Positions 18,291 through 26,897 of a stretch of 64,000 bases of DNA are shown here, piece by piece (positions within the stretch are counted from its first letter, which is position 1; each line of letters begins with the position of its first letter). The notes beneath the pieces were generated by a model, which had not been told where the DNA came from, ran no database searches, and saw nothing but the letters and a program-made list of their open reading frames with translations. The position numbers and the translations under genes are program-made. The stretch is taken from the NCBI RefSeq assembly GCF_001028705.1, contig NZ_CP011770.1, positions 61,001 to 125,000 on the forward strand, read 5' to 3'. Origin of the DNA: Croceicoccus naphthovorans (lineage in GTDB: Bacteria > Pseudomonadota > Alphaproteobacteria > Sphingomonadales > Sphingomonadaceae).

Positions 18291-19514
18291 ATGAGACGCA
18301 TTTCCCTACTGATTGTGGCCGCGTTGGCGGTCATGGCGCTGCCCGCAATGGCCCAATTGCGACTGCCGCCACTCGGCATACCGCCGTTGGGCGATGTCAC
18401 GGACACGATCAGCGATACGCTCGAGGATGCAAATGCAGATGTCGCGCGCGTCTCGGAAGATTTGCTCAGCATTCGCGACAACAGGATTGCGAAGCTGCTG
18501 CGTAATCATCCTGAAGCCTTAGAACGGGACAGCAATGGCGATCTGGCCAGACGCGGAGAGCTGTTCCTTCTCGATGCCGACCCCGATGCACTGGCCGTTG
18601 CCCGGAAGGCGGGGTTTGTCATCCGCGCAACAGAGCCGATTGATGGCTTGGATATCGAGCTGGTTCGACTGAGCGTTCCACAGTCCCTCTCTCTGGCAGA
18701 AGCCGAAGATGTCCTGCGCGACATGTTACCTGATGCTACCATCAGTGCCGACAATCTTCACTTCCCGGCGGGCGGTTCGACCGCATCGGCCACTTCCGTA
18801 ATGCTGGCCTCGTCGGCAACGTCGATCCGCACTGCTGTCGGCATGATCGACGGTGCGCCCGGTAATCAAGTCAGGCCGTCGTCTATACGCGGCTTCGCCC
18901 AGGGGGCGCCCTTTCCAAGCAATCACGGCACCGCAATCGCCTTTCTGCTCGCATTCGCCGGCGTGAAAGACATTCGCGTCGCCGATGTTTACGGCACCGA
19001 TCCGGCCGGCGGCAATGCGCTGGCAATCGCCAAGGCGCTCGGTTGGTTGACCAAGGATGGCGCGAAAGTAATCACCATCAGTCTGGTCGGCCCACGCAAT
19101 GCATTATTGGAGCGGGCGGTTGACTCGGCCCAACGCCAGGGCGTGATTATTGTCGCTGCAGTAGGAAATGATGGCCCGGCTGCACCGCCGGCTTATCCCG
19201 CGTCCTATGCCGGCGTTCTGGCGGTAACCGCCGTCGACGGGCGCAATCGTGCTTTAATCGAGGCGGGCAAGGCAAGCCATCTCGATTACGCCGCACCGGG
19301 AGCCAATTTGCGTGTTCGCAACGCCAAGGGCGAGCGGGCCCGGGTGCGCGGCACATCGTTCGCCGTTCCGTTGGTCGCCGCCCGCGTCGCCGCACATGAC
19401 GGCAGCCGATCGCAGATCACTGTGCAGCTTGACAGGGAAGCGGTCGACCTCGGCAGGAAGGGACCGGACGACACCTACGGTCGGGGCCTTTTGTGCAGCG
19501 ATTGTCGCCCCTGA
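18291..19514 (+). CDS. Secreted subtilisin-like (S8) serine protease
   Basis: A 407-residue protein with a signal peptide ending about AMA-Q22. The S8 catalytic set is complete: Asp in GMIDGAP (187), His in SNHGTA (212), oxyanion Asn in AAVGNDG (293) and Ser in RGTSFAVP (356). A poorly conserved stretch at about 50-170 may be a propeptide-like inhibitor. The C-terminus ends in CSDC. The gene is divergent from the ECF sigma gene, and such S8 proteases accompany ECF sigma/anti-sigma pairs in sphingomonads (family knowledge, not shown here). Confidence 0.88.
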   Translation: MRRISLLIVAALAVMALPAMAQLRLPPLGIPPLGDVTDTISDTLEDANADVARVSEDLLSIRDNRIAKLLRNHPEALERDSNGDLARRGELFLLDADPDALAVARKAGFVIRATEPIDGLDIELVRLSVPQSLSLAEAEDVLRDMLPDATISADNLHFPAGGSTASATSVMLASSATSIRTAVGMIDGAPGNQVRPSSIRGFAQGAPFPSNHGTAIAFLLAFAGVKDIRVADVYGTDPAGGNALAIAKALGWLTKDGAKVITISLVGPRNALLERAVDSAQRQGVIIVAAVGNDGPAAPPAYPASYAGVLAVTAVDGRNRALIEAGKASHLDYAAPGANLRVRNAKGERARVRGTSFAVPLVAARVAAHDGSRSQITVQLDREAVDLGRKGPDDTYGRGLLCSDCRP

Positions 19515-19618
19515 CGAAAATTTTTTCGGCCCGCGTGAATTAAACGTCGGCCGCGATTCGTTTTCTCATCGAACGGACGGAACAAGGACCGTTCCATAAT
19601 CGATGAAAGGACAGGATC

Positions 19619-20464
19619 ATGAAGACCTTCTTTATCTCAACCGCACTCGTCGCTTTTGCTGCTGCGGCCCCCGCCCACGCCCAGATTCTCGGCGGTGGTG
19701 GCGGCCTTGGCGGAATGATCGGCGGCACTCTCAATGGTCAGGGTTCGATCGGTGGACCGCTCAGCGCGCCCACCGAGACCGTGCGATCCGCAACGCGCGG
19801 CACCGTAGATGCCACCGCCAAGGCGGACGGCAACAAGTCGGTCGATACGCGCAGTGGCAGCGTCGCGGCCAATGGTAGCGCGGATGCAGGCATCGCTGGC
19901 ACCGTGACCCATGCAACGCGGGCGCCTGTCGGCAATGTTGCCGGAACCGGATCGGCCAGCGGCTCGGCTTCAGGTGGCGGCAGTGCCAATGCGCAGTTGA
20001 TCGGCACCGATCAGGTTCACTAGACCGTGGGTTCAACTATCGGAACCGCGAGCACCGTTGCGGCGCAGGCCCAGGGTTCGGTTAGTGGCGCGACCAACAC
20101 CGCCGCGAACGTCGCGGGCAATGTGGCAGGCTCCGCTCAGGGCTCGGCCAATGGCATGACCGGTCTTGCCACCGGTCAACTCGCCGCCGCGGGCAGTGCC
20201 GCTGCGCAAGCCGATGGGGCCTTCGCAATTGCCAGCGGCACGCCTGTCTCAGGCCCCGATGGCAATACGCTGGGCGCCGTGAGCCATGTTGTTGCCAATG
20301 CGCAGGGACAGGTTGAGCAGGTACTGGTCAACGTCGATGGCATGAATGCCTTGCTCCCGGCTGGCAATTTCAGTGCCAGCGGCGATGCGCTAGTATCCGC
20401 AATGAGCGAAGGCGAAGTTCGCCAGGTCGCCGAGCAGCAGGCCGAGCAACTCACAACCGAATAA
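19619..20464 (+). pseudogene. Secreted Gly/Ala-rich protein with PRC-barrel-like C-terminus, split by an in-frame TAG
   Basis: One frame runs from 19619 to 20464 (281 codons) with a single amber stop at 20021-20023. The first part (134 residues) has a signal peptide ending AHAQ and a low-complexity Gly/Ala/Ser/Thr region; the second part continues in the same frame with the same low-complexity style (AGNVAGSAQGSANG) and ends in a PRC-barrel-like segment (GPDGNTLGAVSHV, then VLVNVDG). The composition continuing across the stop shows it was one gene. A GTG at 20027 could restart translation but would lack the signal peptide. Sequencing error, nonsense mutation and readthrough are all possible. 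Confidence 0.7.
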
Positions 20465-20481
20465 TCCACCGACCATCAGTG

Positions 20482-20511
20482 CTCCTGGAGAAGCATACGT
20501 TTCTCCAGGAG
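20482..20511. terminator. Hairpin terminator-like inverted repeat
   Basis: CTCCTGGAGAA at 20482-20492 and its exact complement TTCTCCAGGAG at 20501-20511, with an 8-base loop, lie 17 bases after the PRC-barrel gene. There is no T-run, so it may act as an mRNA 3' stabiliser or a weak terminator. Confidence 0.6.
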
Positions 20512-20596
20512 TATCCTGAAACGACAATCACAGCGGCACGGAAACCGATCTGCTTCTTGTGACCGTGGCCTGTATCAAATCGACTAGATCAGAATC

Positions 20597-21400
20597 ATGC
20601 GTAGCCTGCTTTCCCTCTCGCTTCTTTTCACACCGGTTGCAGCCTTTGCCGATGAAACCAGGGCCTCGGCTCCGCACGGGAGGAATGACGGACCCCAGTT
20701 CGAGATATCGACCGGTGTTGAATACGAAGAAGGCGATTACGGCACCGATACGAAGATCAACATTCTTTCCGTCCCGACAAGCGTCAAGCTGTCAACAGGA
20801 GACCTCCAGCTTATCGCGACCTTACCCTATCGACGGGTCGAAGGCCCCTCGAGCGTAGTCCCCGGCGGCGTACTCGGCCTGCCAATCCTGCTCGATCCAA
20901 ACCAGCCGCAGACCGAGAACGTGACGCGCGAGGGCTGGGGCGATCTCGAATTGGGCGTAGTTTATGCCATCCCCACAACTGTCGTGAACTTGGCGATTTC
21001 GGGTTCAGTGAAGCTCCCAACTGCAGAGAATAATCTCGGTACCGGCGCAACTGACTACACCCTGGGGACGGAAGTATCGAGGCCGTTTGCCGGCGGCATC
21101 ATCCCATTTGCCAGCTTCAGCTATACCTTTCTGGGCAGCCCTGAAGGCTATTCCTTGCAGGATAGCTATGCTGCTTCCGGCGGCATTGCGACAAAGATCG
21201 GTCCGGCCACGCAAGGCTATCTGTCTTATCGCTACGCCGACAACGCCAGCCAACTGATTTCCAGCGACCAACGTCTGATCACTGGCCTAAACACCCGGCT
21301 TGGCAAAGTTCTCTCGCTGGGGGTCTATGGCTCGACTGGTCTCTCCGAGGGAGCGCCAGAATTCACGACCGGCCTCCGCATTGGCATGGCATTAAACTGA
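20597..21400 (+). CDS. Outer-membrane beta-barrel protein (MetA/phenol-degradation transporter-like)
   Basis: A 267-residue protein with a signal peptide (MRSLLSLSLLFTPVAAFA) and alternating hydrophobic strands typical of a 10-14-strand barrel. The pattern of strands (GWGDLELGVVYAI, then GSVKLPTAENNLGTG and DYTLGTEVSRPF) matches the family often named after the phenol-degradation MetA protein. The substrate is unknown. It follows the sigma/protease cluster on the same strand and may share its regulation. Confidence 0.65.
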   Translation: MRSLLSLSLLFTPVAAFADETRASAPHGRNDGPQFEISTGVEYEEGDYGTDTKINILSVPTSVKLSTGDLQLIATLPYRRVEGPSSVVPGGVLGLPILLDPNQPQTENVTREGWGDLELGVVYAIPTTVVNLAISGSVKLPTAENNLGTGATDYTLGTEVSRPFAGGIIPFASFSYTFLGSPEGYSLQDSYAASGGIATKIGPATQGYLSYRYADNASQLISSDQRLITGLNTRLGKVLSLGVYGSTGLSEGAPEFTTGLRIGMALN

Positions 21401-21720
21401 TGGACCCGTTCAGAGATTCGTCGCTAAAGGCAGGAGGTCGAAGGCCTGAAACTGGGCCGGGAGAAGACCGTCGGCTTTGCGGAAGCTAATCACCTAAATC
21501 GGACATTCGGCTAACGACCCGAGTGTGGCCACTCAGCCGAGTCATGGACCGTGCCCGGCCATGGAGTTAAATTCCGAGGCCTCGCGCATGACATCTACTC
21601 ATGTGACCGAACCAAAAAAAAGATCAAGGTCGTGTCCCCCGTCAGCACCAATGGCACAGATTTGAGGTTGTGATTTAAGGAGGGTTGGGGCTTCGTCGTA
21701 GTGACGAAGGAACGAAGATG

Positions 21721-22107
21721 AAGCCCCAACCCTCCTTGAAAAAATCGCCCCCCAAGAAGGCCCCTGCCGAGCGGGTGGTGAAGGACATTCGGCGAGCAAC
21801 CCGTCGCCATTTCTCGGCTGAAGACAAGATCCGTATCGTGCTGGATGGCTTGCGCGGCGAGGACAGCATTGCCGAGCTGTGCCGCAAGGAAGGCATCGCC
21901 CAGAGCCTGTATTACACCTGGTCGAAGGAGTTCATGGAGGCAGGTAAGCGCCGGTTGGCCGGTGATACCGCCCGTGCCGCGACCACTGGCGAGGTGCAGG
22001 ATCTGCGCCGCGAAGCCCGCGCCCTGAAGGAATGCGTGGCCGACCTGACGCTGGAAAACCGTTTGCTCAAAAAAAGCATGATCGCGGATGGGGGCGACGA
22101 CGAATGA
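21721..22107 (+). CDS. IS3 transposase OrfA
   Basis: A 128-residue DNA-binding subunit with a basic N-terminal extension, a helix-turn-helix (EDKIRIVLDGL, then SIAELCRKEGIAQSLYY) and a coiled-coil tail (ENRLLKKSM). An in-frame ATG 36 bases upstream at 21685 is an alternative start. The run A7G at 22069-22076 allows a -1 slip into OrfB. Confidence 0.88.
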   Translation, partial: KPQPSLKKSPPKKAPAERVVKDIRRATRRHFSAEDKIRIVLDGLRGEDSIAELCRKEGIAQSLYYTWSKEFMEAGKRRLAGDTARAATTGEVQDLRREARALKECVADLTLENRLLKKSMIADGGDDE

Positions 22108-23084
22108 GGTATCCCGCATCCGAAAAGCTGGAAATCATCCGTATCGTCGAGCAATCGCACCTGCCTGCCAAGCGGACGCTGGATCAGCTCGGCATCGCCC
22201 GCCGGACCTTCTACCGCTGGTATGACCGCTACCTTGAAGGCGGCCCGGAGGCGTTGGCGGATCGACCATCGGCTCCAGGCCGGGTGTGGAACCGGATCGC
22301 GCCCGAGGTGCAGGATCAGATCGTCGAGATGGCGCTGGAGCAGTCCGAGCTGTCACCGCGCGAACTGGCGGTGCGATTTACCGATGAACGCCAATACTTT
22401 GTATCGGAAGCTACGGTTTACCGCCTGCTGAAGGCCCATGACCTGATCACCAGTCCGGCCTATGTCGTGATCAAGGCCGCCGATCAGTTCCATACCAAGA
22501 CCACGCGGGTGAATGAGATGTGGCAGACCGACTTCACCTACTTCAAGATCATCGGGTGGGGCTGGATGTATCTGTCGACGGTGCTCGACGACTTCTCGCG
22601 CTATATCATCTCCTGGAAGTTGTGCACCAACATGCGCGCCGAGGACGTCACCGACACGCTGGACCTCGCCCTCAAAGCCTCGGGCTGCGATAGTGCCACG
22701 GTGCTGCACAAGCCAAGGCTGCTCAGCGATAACGGTCCTAGCTATATCGCCGGGGAACTGGCGGAATACATCGAGGCCCGGAAGATGAGCCACGTGCGCG
22801 GTGCCCCGATGCACCCGCAGACCCAGGGCAAGATCGAGCGTTGGCATCAGACCCTGAAAAACCGCATCCTGCTGGAAAACTACTTCTTGCCCGGTGACCT
22901 CGAGGCCCAGATCGAGGCCTTCGTCGAGCACTACAACCACCAGCGTTATCACGAAGCGCTGTCCAACGTGACGCCCGCCGACGCCTACTTCGGCAGGGCG
23001 GCTTCCATCCTCAATCAGCGCGAAAGGATCAAGCGACACACCATCGAACATCGGCGCTTGCAACACCGCAAGCTCGCCGCCTAA
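22104..23084 (+). CDS. IS3 transposase OrfB (DDE integrase)
   Basis: A 326-residue protein starting at an ATG that overlaps the OrfA stop (ATGA), with the frame also open upstream for an OrfAB fusion. A helix-turn-helix (LGIARRTFYRWYDRY) is followed by an HTH_21-like unit and the rve core: WQTDFTYF (Asp), LLSDNGPSY (Asp) and GKIERWHQTLK (Glu). All three catalytic residues are present. Confidence 0.88.
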   Translation: MRYPASEKLEIIRIVEQSHLPAKRTLDQLGIARRTFYRWYDRYLEGGPEALADRPSAPGRVWNRIAPEVQDQIVEMALEQSELSPRELAVRFTDERQYFVSEATVYRLLKAHDLITSPAYVVIKAADQFHTKTTRVNEMWQTDFTYFKIIGWGWMYLSTVLDDFSRYIISWKLCTNMRAEDVTDTLDLALKASGCDSATVLHKPRLLSDNGPSYIAGELAEYIEARKMSHVRGAPMHPQTQGKIERWHQTLKNRILLENYFLPGDLEAQIEAFVEHYNHQRYHEALSNVTPADAYFGRAASILNQRERIKRHTIEHRRLQHRKLAA

Positions 23085-23159
23085 AACCAACCCCAAGACG
23101 AGGTCCGCACTCCGCTAATCTACGCCGCGAGTTGTGCCAAATGTTCTGACGACGGACAC

Positions 23160-23507
23160 TATCTGCCTAACTGATCGTTAAATAAACAAATTTATCCTGT
23201 TTAGTGACCGCATGGCCCATAGCGTTAGACAAGGGAGAAGGTCGGCAGTCCGCCTATTGCACGTTCGCTCCCCACCCCGTTTGTGACTTCGCGGTTGGGT
23301 TCGGATGAGCCTGAAAGCGGATGGTCCGGTTACGACCCAATTGCGGGCCTACATTATACGGCACCCAATGCCTGGGATAATGCGGAACGTGCAGGTTCCG
23401 ACATCATGCTTCGCGAGCTTGCGATTATCCAACTTAATGGGGTTGATCGTTAAATCGGAATTTACTGCCTTTGTCATATTGGCCGTTTGGGTTTTTGCCG
23501 AGGTCAC
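23160..23507. other. Non-coding stretch before GGDEF gene
   Basis: I see no gene, RNA or strong structure here; the part around 23,170-23,210 is AT-rich (GATCGTTAAATAAACAAATT) and could contain the promoter of the GGDEF gene. Confidence 0.3.
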
Positions 23508-24335
23508 ATGTCTACAACGCGCCAATATTTGATCAGAGCAGCCAAGCGCGACGGGATAATAATCGCTATCCTTGCACTCGTTACATTCGCGATATGCGTG
23601 GGCCTCGATGCATTCGACTACGTAGTTCTTTTGTCGAGAGAACACGAAAATTGGGAATTGGATGAAATCCTCACGACACTGATGGTACTTCCCATGGCCA
23701 TTAGCGTTGTTGCTGTACGGCGCCTCAAGGACGCTCTTCGAGAATTGAGTATCCGGGTTGAAGCTGAACGAACAGCCAACGATTTGGCTTTGCGTGATCC
23801 CCTGACACAGCTTCCGAACCGTCGAGCATTCTCTCAGCTAGCCTCGGAATTTGCGGAATGCGGAAGGGAACGCCCATTCCTGCTGGTTTTGCTAGACCTC
23901 AATCGCTTCAAGGCCGTCAATGACCTACGCGGACATGTAGCAGGCGACCAGCTTCTAGTCGGGGTGGCGGAAAGGTTGACGCGTATCACCAATATTGAAG
24001 CAACGGTTGCAAGATTGGGCGGAGATGAGTTTGTTGTGCTCATTCCCGATGTTGGCAATGACGCCCAAGAGCAGCGTTGGCTACAGCGATTGTCGGCGTG
24101 CTTTGACAAGCCGTTCACCCTTGGAGACCATCAAGTTTCGGTCGGTGCGAGTATGGGGGCACGTCGCGTCAACGAAAAATGTAACGACGTGGAGATTCTG
24201 CTCAATCAGGCCGATGCGGCAATGTACCGGTGCAAATCGCGACGCGCCAATGCCTTTTGTGTTTTTCAGCCTGGCATGGAACAGGCTTCGATCTTGAATG
24301 CATCCGTAGCCGAACAGCTACGCCTTGCCGCGTAA
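23508..24335 (+). CDS. Membrane-bound diguanylate cyclase (GGDEF), 3' end cut by IS66
   Basis: The chosen ATG at 23508 follows GAGG. Two membrane helices lie in the first 65 residues (GIIIAILALVTFAICVGL and LTTLMVLPMAISVV), then a short linker and a full GGDEF domain: DPLTQLPNRRAF, LLDLNRFKAVND, RLGGDEF and the final DAAMYRCK. The product would make c-di-GMP. The frame ends in RLAA with a TAA formed by the GTAAGCG end of IS66 at 24332, and the linker before it looks like one leading into an EAL domain, so the original gene was probably GGDEF-EAL. Confidence 0.82.
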   Translation: MSTTRQYLIRAAKRDGIIIAILALVTFAICVGLDAFDYVVLLSREHENWELDEILTTLMVLPMAISVVAVRRLKDALRELSIRVEAERTANDLALRDPLTQLPNRRAFSQLASEFAECGRERPFLLVLLDLNRFKAVNDLRGHVAGDQLLVGVAERLTRITNIEATVARLGGDEFVVLIPDVGNDAQEQRWLQRLSACFDKPFTLGDHQVSVGASMGARRVNEKCNDVEILLNQADAAMYRCKSRRANAFCVFQPGMEQASILNASVAEQLRLAA

Positions 24336-24868
24336 GCGCTGTTTTCAGCCCACGTCAGCCCAGGGCATGAGTTCGCCGACGCGGTTGGCCGGGTGACCGT
24401 TGGCGAGGCTCGAGAGAGTGGCGGTCAACCAAGCGTTCGGGTCGATGCCGGACGGCTTGCAGTTTTCGATGAGTGTGGCGATCACCGCCCAGTTGTCGCC
24501 GCCTTCGTCGGAGCCAGCGAACAGCGCATTTTTGCGATTGAGTGCAAGCGGGCGGATGGAGCGCTCGACGGTGTTGTTGTCGAGATCTATGCGGCCATCA
24601 TCAAGGAACCGGAGGAGACCATCCCACCGGGTGAGCGCATAGCGGATCGCTTCACCGAGCCTGCTCTTGGTGCTGACCTGCCGGACACGGGTGTCGAGAT
24701 ACTGGTGGAGATCGTCCACGATGGGCCTGCTCCGTGCATTGCGGACGGTCTGGCGTTGCCGCGCCGACGATCCCCGCACTTCGCCTTCGATGGCATAGAG
24801 TTCGGCGATGCGGCGCAGCACATCTGATGCGACCGGCGAGCTGTCTGCCAGTTCGTAGAATTCCCGAC
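24332..24868 (-). mobile_element. IS66 remnant (one end and 3' part of tnpC)
   Basis: The terminus GTAAGCG at 24332 is typical of IS66. On the minus strand, 24345 to about 24866 encodes the C-terminal part of the TnpC transposase: RRREFYELADSS, GEAIRYALTRW, DNNTVERSIRPLALNRKN and ending in GELMPWADVG. The N-terminal two-thirds of TnpC and the tnpA/tnpB genes are missing. The frame is open further to 25040 only through unrelated IS110 DNA. Confidence 0.85.
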
Positions 24869-24869
24869 G

Positions 24870-25311
24870 CCGCGCATGAAGCGGTACGCGATTTGGTGCG
24901 GGCTCGCGAATCGGCGGGTGAAGCGCTGAAGCGGGCTCGCCAGCAACTCCAGTCCTTCCTGCTGCGTCACGGCCGGGTCTGGGGCTTGTACCGTCCGAGA
25001 GTTCGACTGGGGAGCGAGTCAGGCGAGCAGGGATCACCAAGGCTGGTAACTCACGCGCACGCCGGGTCCTCGTTGAGGGGGCCTGGACTTACCGCTATCC
25101 GGCCCGGGTGAGCCCCACCATCCAGGCGCGTCTCGATGGACTGCCAAGGGCGGTGCGCAAGACCGCCTGGAAGGGCCAGATCCGGCTTTGTACCCGCTAT
25201 CGCAAGCTGATCATGGCGGGCAAGCACAAGACCGTCGTCGTAACCGCGATCGCACGCGAGATGGCGGCATTCCTGTGGGCAATCGGCCAAGAGGTTGCGC
25301 CGACCCCCTAA
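24870..25311 (+). mobile_element. IS110-family transposase remnant
   Basis: The plus strand from about 24870 encodes pieces of an IS110/IS1111-type transposase: AAHEAVRDLVRARE leading to LLRHGRVWG, then, in a different frame after a damaged stretch, VEGAWTYRYPARVSP leading to KTVVVTAIAREMAAFLWAIG and a stop at 25309-25311. The N-terminal DEDD part is absent, replaced by the IS66 remnant. Frame breaks and truncation make it inactive. Confidence 0.75.
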
Positions 25312-25667
25312 GCGTAAAGAGCAATAACCAGCAACGAGTCGAAAAGGTAGGAGTGAACAGAACCTGCATCATCCTCTGCTTGATGTGCAAAGTTGGGAGC
25401 AGAGCCCCGGTGGGGAACCCTCGCGAACTCTATGTGGCCGGCCCAGTCGATGCCCGAATTTAGACCGAGGCAGCCCCAGACGAACCTACGGAAATGCGGT
25501 ATCCAACCCGCGGATAAGAGTATGCCAACCGTCGTCGAAAGCCCTGCTCCCTACTTTGTGCATCAGCTTCAAAACCTCAGCGCATCGTCACCTTGCGACG
25601 GAAAGGATGCAACATGCCAAAGGCTATTGATCACGAACATAAGAGAGTTCGGGTCTTATGTTGAATC
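25312..25667. other. Non-coding stretch after IS110 remnant
   Basis: No supported gene; short overlapping frames are without codon or family signal. It may include the IS110 3' terminus and former chromosomal or island DNA. Confidence 0.3.
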
Positions 25668-25711
25668 TGACGTGACCCCCAGCTTTCCCCAAGCTGGGAT
25701 TAGAGCCAGGC
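25668..25711 (-). mobile_element. Solo IS3-type right end
   Basis: TGACGTGACCCCCAGCTTTCCCCAAGCTGGGATTAGAGCC-type sequence matches, in reverse orientation, the right terminus of the IS3 at 634-1903 and that of the IS3 at 36536-37821. No transposase sequence follows. It is a footprint of a deleted element or the scar of recombination. Confidence 0.75.
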
Positions 25712-25862
25712 GGCAGAGCATGAGTAAACTGCCCCAACCCTCGCCCCTAACTCGGTTCGCGGACGCTAGCGAAATTGTGCGGCCATGGGCGGGGTGTCGA
25801 TCAATATGACGCCTGCTTAACCGCCCAATTTCGGCTTGAGGCGCTGTTCAACGACCAATGGA

Positions 25863-25882
25863 TGGCGGAGACGGAGGGATTC
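25863..25882. repeat. Island attachment site (attL-type copy of tRNA-Ser 3' end)
   Basis: Perfect 20-base copy of the tRNA-Ser 3' terminus including the CCA complement, in the same orientation as the functional copy at 44001. The rest of the tRNA is absent here. Confidence 0.88.
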
Positions 25883-25984
25883 ATATCCCCTAGCTATAGT
25901 ATTGTTTTAGAAATATTTTTCCATAGCTATTTGTTTCCAGAACCCCCTAAAATGCCCCCATTTAAGATCTGACGTGAATAGCCC

Positions 25985-26661
25985 CGAGTTTTTTAGTTTG
26001 CCGAACATGCGCTCGACGCGGTTGCGATCCCGGTATCGGCGATAATCGGGATGCTCTGGCACCTTGCGGTTCGAGCGGGGTGGGATGATCGGCAGTATGC
26101 CCCGGATCAGTAGGCTTTCACGGAAGCGATTCCCGTCATAACCCTTGTCTGCCAGCAGCGCCTTGGGCGTGGCGACCGGGATCTCCATCAGCGGCTCGGC
26201 TGCGGTGTAATCGGAGGCCTCACCGCCGGTCAGGATGAAGCCGAGAGGCAGTCCCTGATTGTCACAGCGGGCGTGGATTTTGCTCGTAAAGCCGCCGCGT
26301 GATCGACCAAGAGCGTTCGCACAAGCCCCCCTTTTTCGCCCGCTGCCGAGACGTGGCCGCGAACACTGGTGCTGTCGATCATGTGCTGCTAGTCGTCGGT
26401 CAGACCAAGATCAACCAGCATTTGCAGCAGCGCATCCCAGACGCCCTGCTCGGCCCATCGTCGGAACCGGACATAGACCGAGTTCCACTTACCGTATCGC
26501 TCGTGCATGTCGCGCCAGGGACAGCCGACCCGCAGCACGTGGGGCATGCCATTGAGGAAGCGACGGTTATCGCCCGCTGGCCGCGCCCAGCGACTACGCT
26601 CAGACGGCAGCGGCGGCCCGATCAGTTCCCACTCCGCATCGGATAAATCCCCGCGACCCAT
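25985..26661 (-). pseudogene. IS5-family (IS427 group) transposase, degraded
   Basis: The frame starts at ATG 26661 (GRGDLSDAEWELIGP) and runs to RRWAEQGVWDALLQ, but hits TAG at 26389-26391 where the family has Trp (LTDDWQHMIDST). Past it, a G6 run preceded by A5 (on the plus strand C6T5 at 26326-26336) requires a -1 slip, as in normal elements of this group, to reach ASDYTAAEPLMEIPV, LLADKGYDGNRFRE and RNRVERMFGKLK. After FGKLK at about 25985 the sequence changes and the C-terminus is gone. The nonsense codon and truncation make it inactive. Confidence 0.85.
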
Positions 26662-26897
26662 GACTGCTCCCCAAAAGCAGTCTTGAATCAGAACCGCGCA
26701 GGTTTGGGAATCCCTTTTGTCAACACAGCCTAGCAGTCTGAGGGGAAAGTTTTTCAACTACGACGGTAGACAATTGAGTGGGTGGCGGTTACGGCAGCCA
26801 TCTGCGTAATGATAATTTAAGCTGCCTATTACAATAAGTTCGGAATGGTTTTGCTGCCCAACTGTGAAATTGGGCTGTATTTTACGGGGGTTTTGGA

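Larger units (their letters stand above)
21632..23159 (+). mobile_element. IS3-family insertion sequence, apparently intact
   Basis: The ends are related inverted repeats: GTGTCCCCCGTCAGCACC at 21632 and, read from the right end at 23159 inward, GTGTCCGTCGTCAGAACA. Two overlapping transposase frames lie between. No duplicated target bases are visible at the flanks. Confidence 0.8.

Noticed and set aside
26326..26336. Loss of a base in the C6T5 run as an inactivating mutation of the IS5 transposase
   Set aside because: Elements of this IS5 group normally use a -1 slip at such a run, so only the TAG at 26389-26391 and the 3' truncation are counted as lesions.
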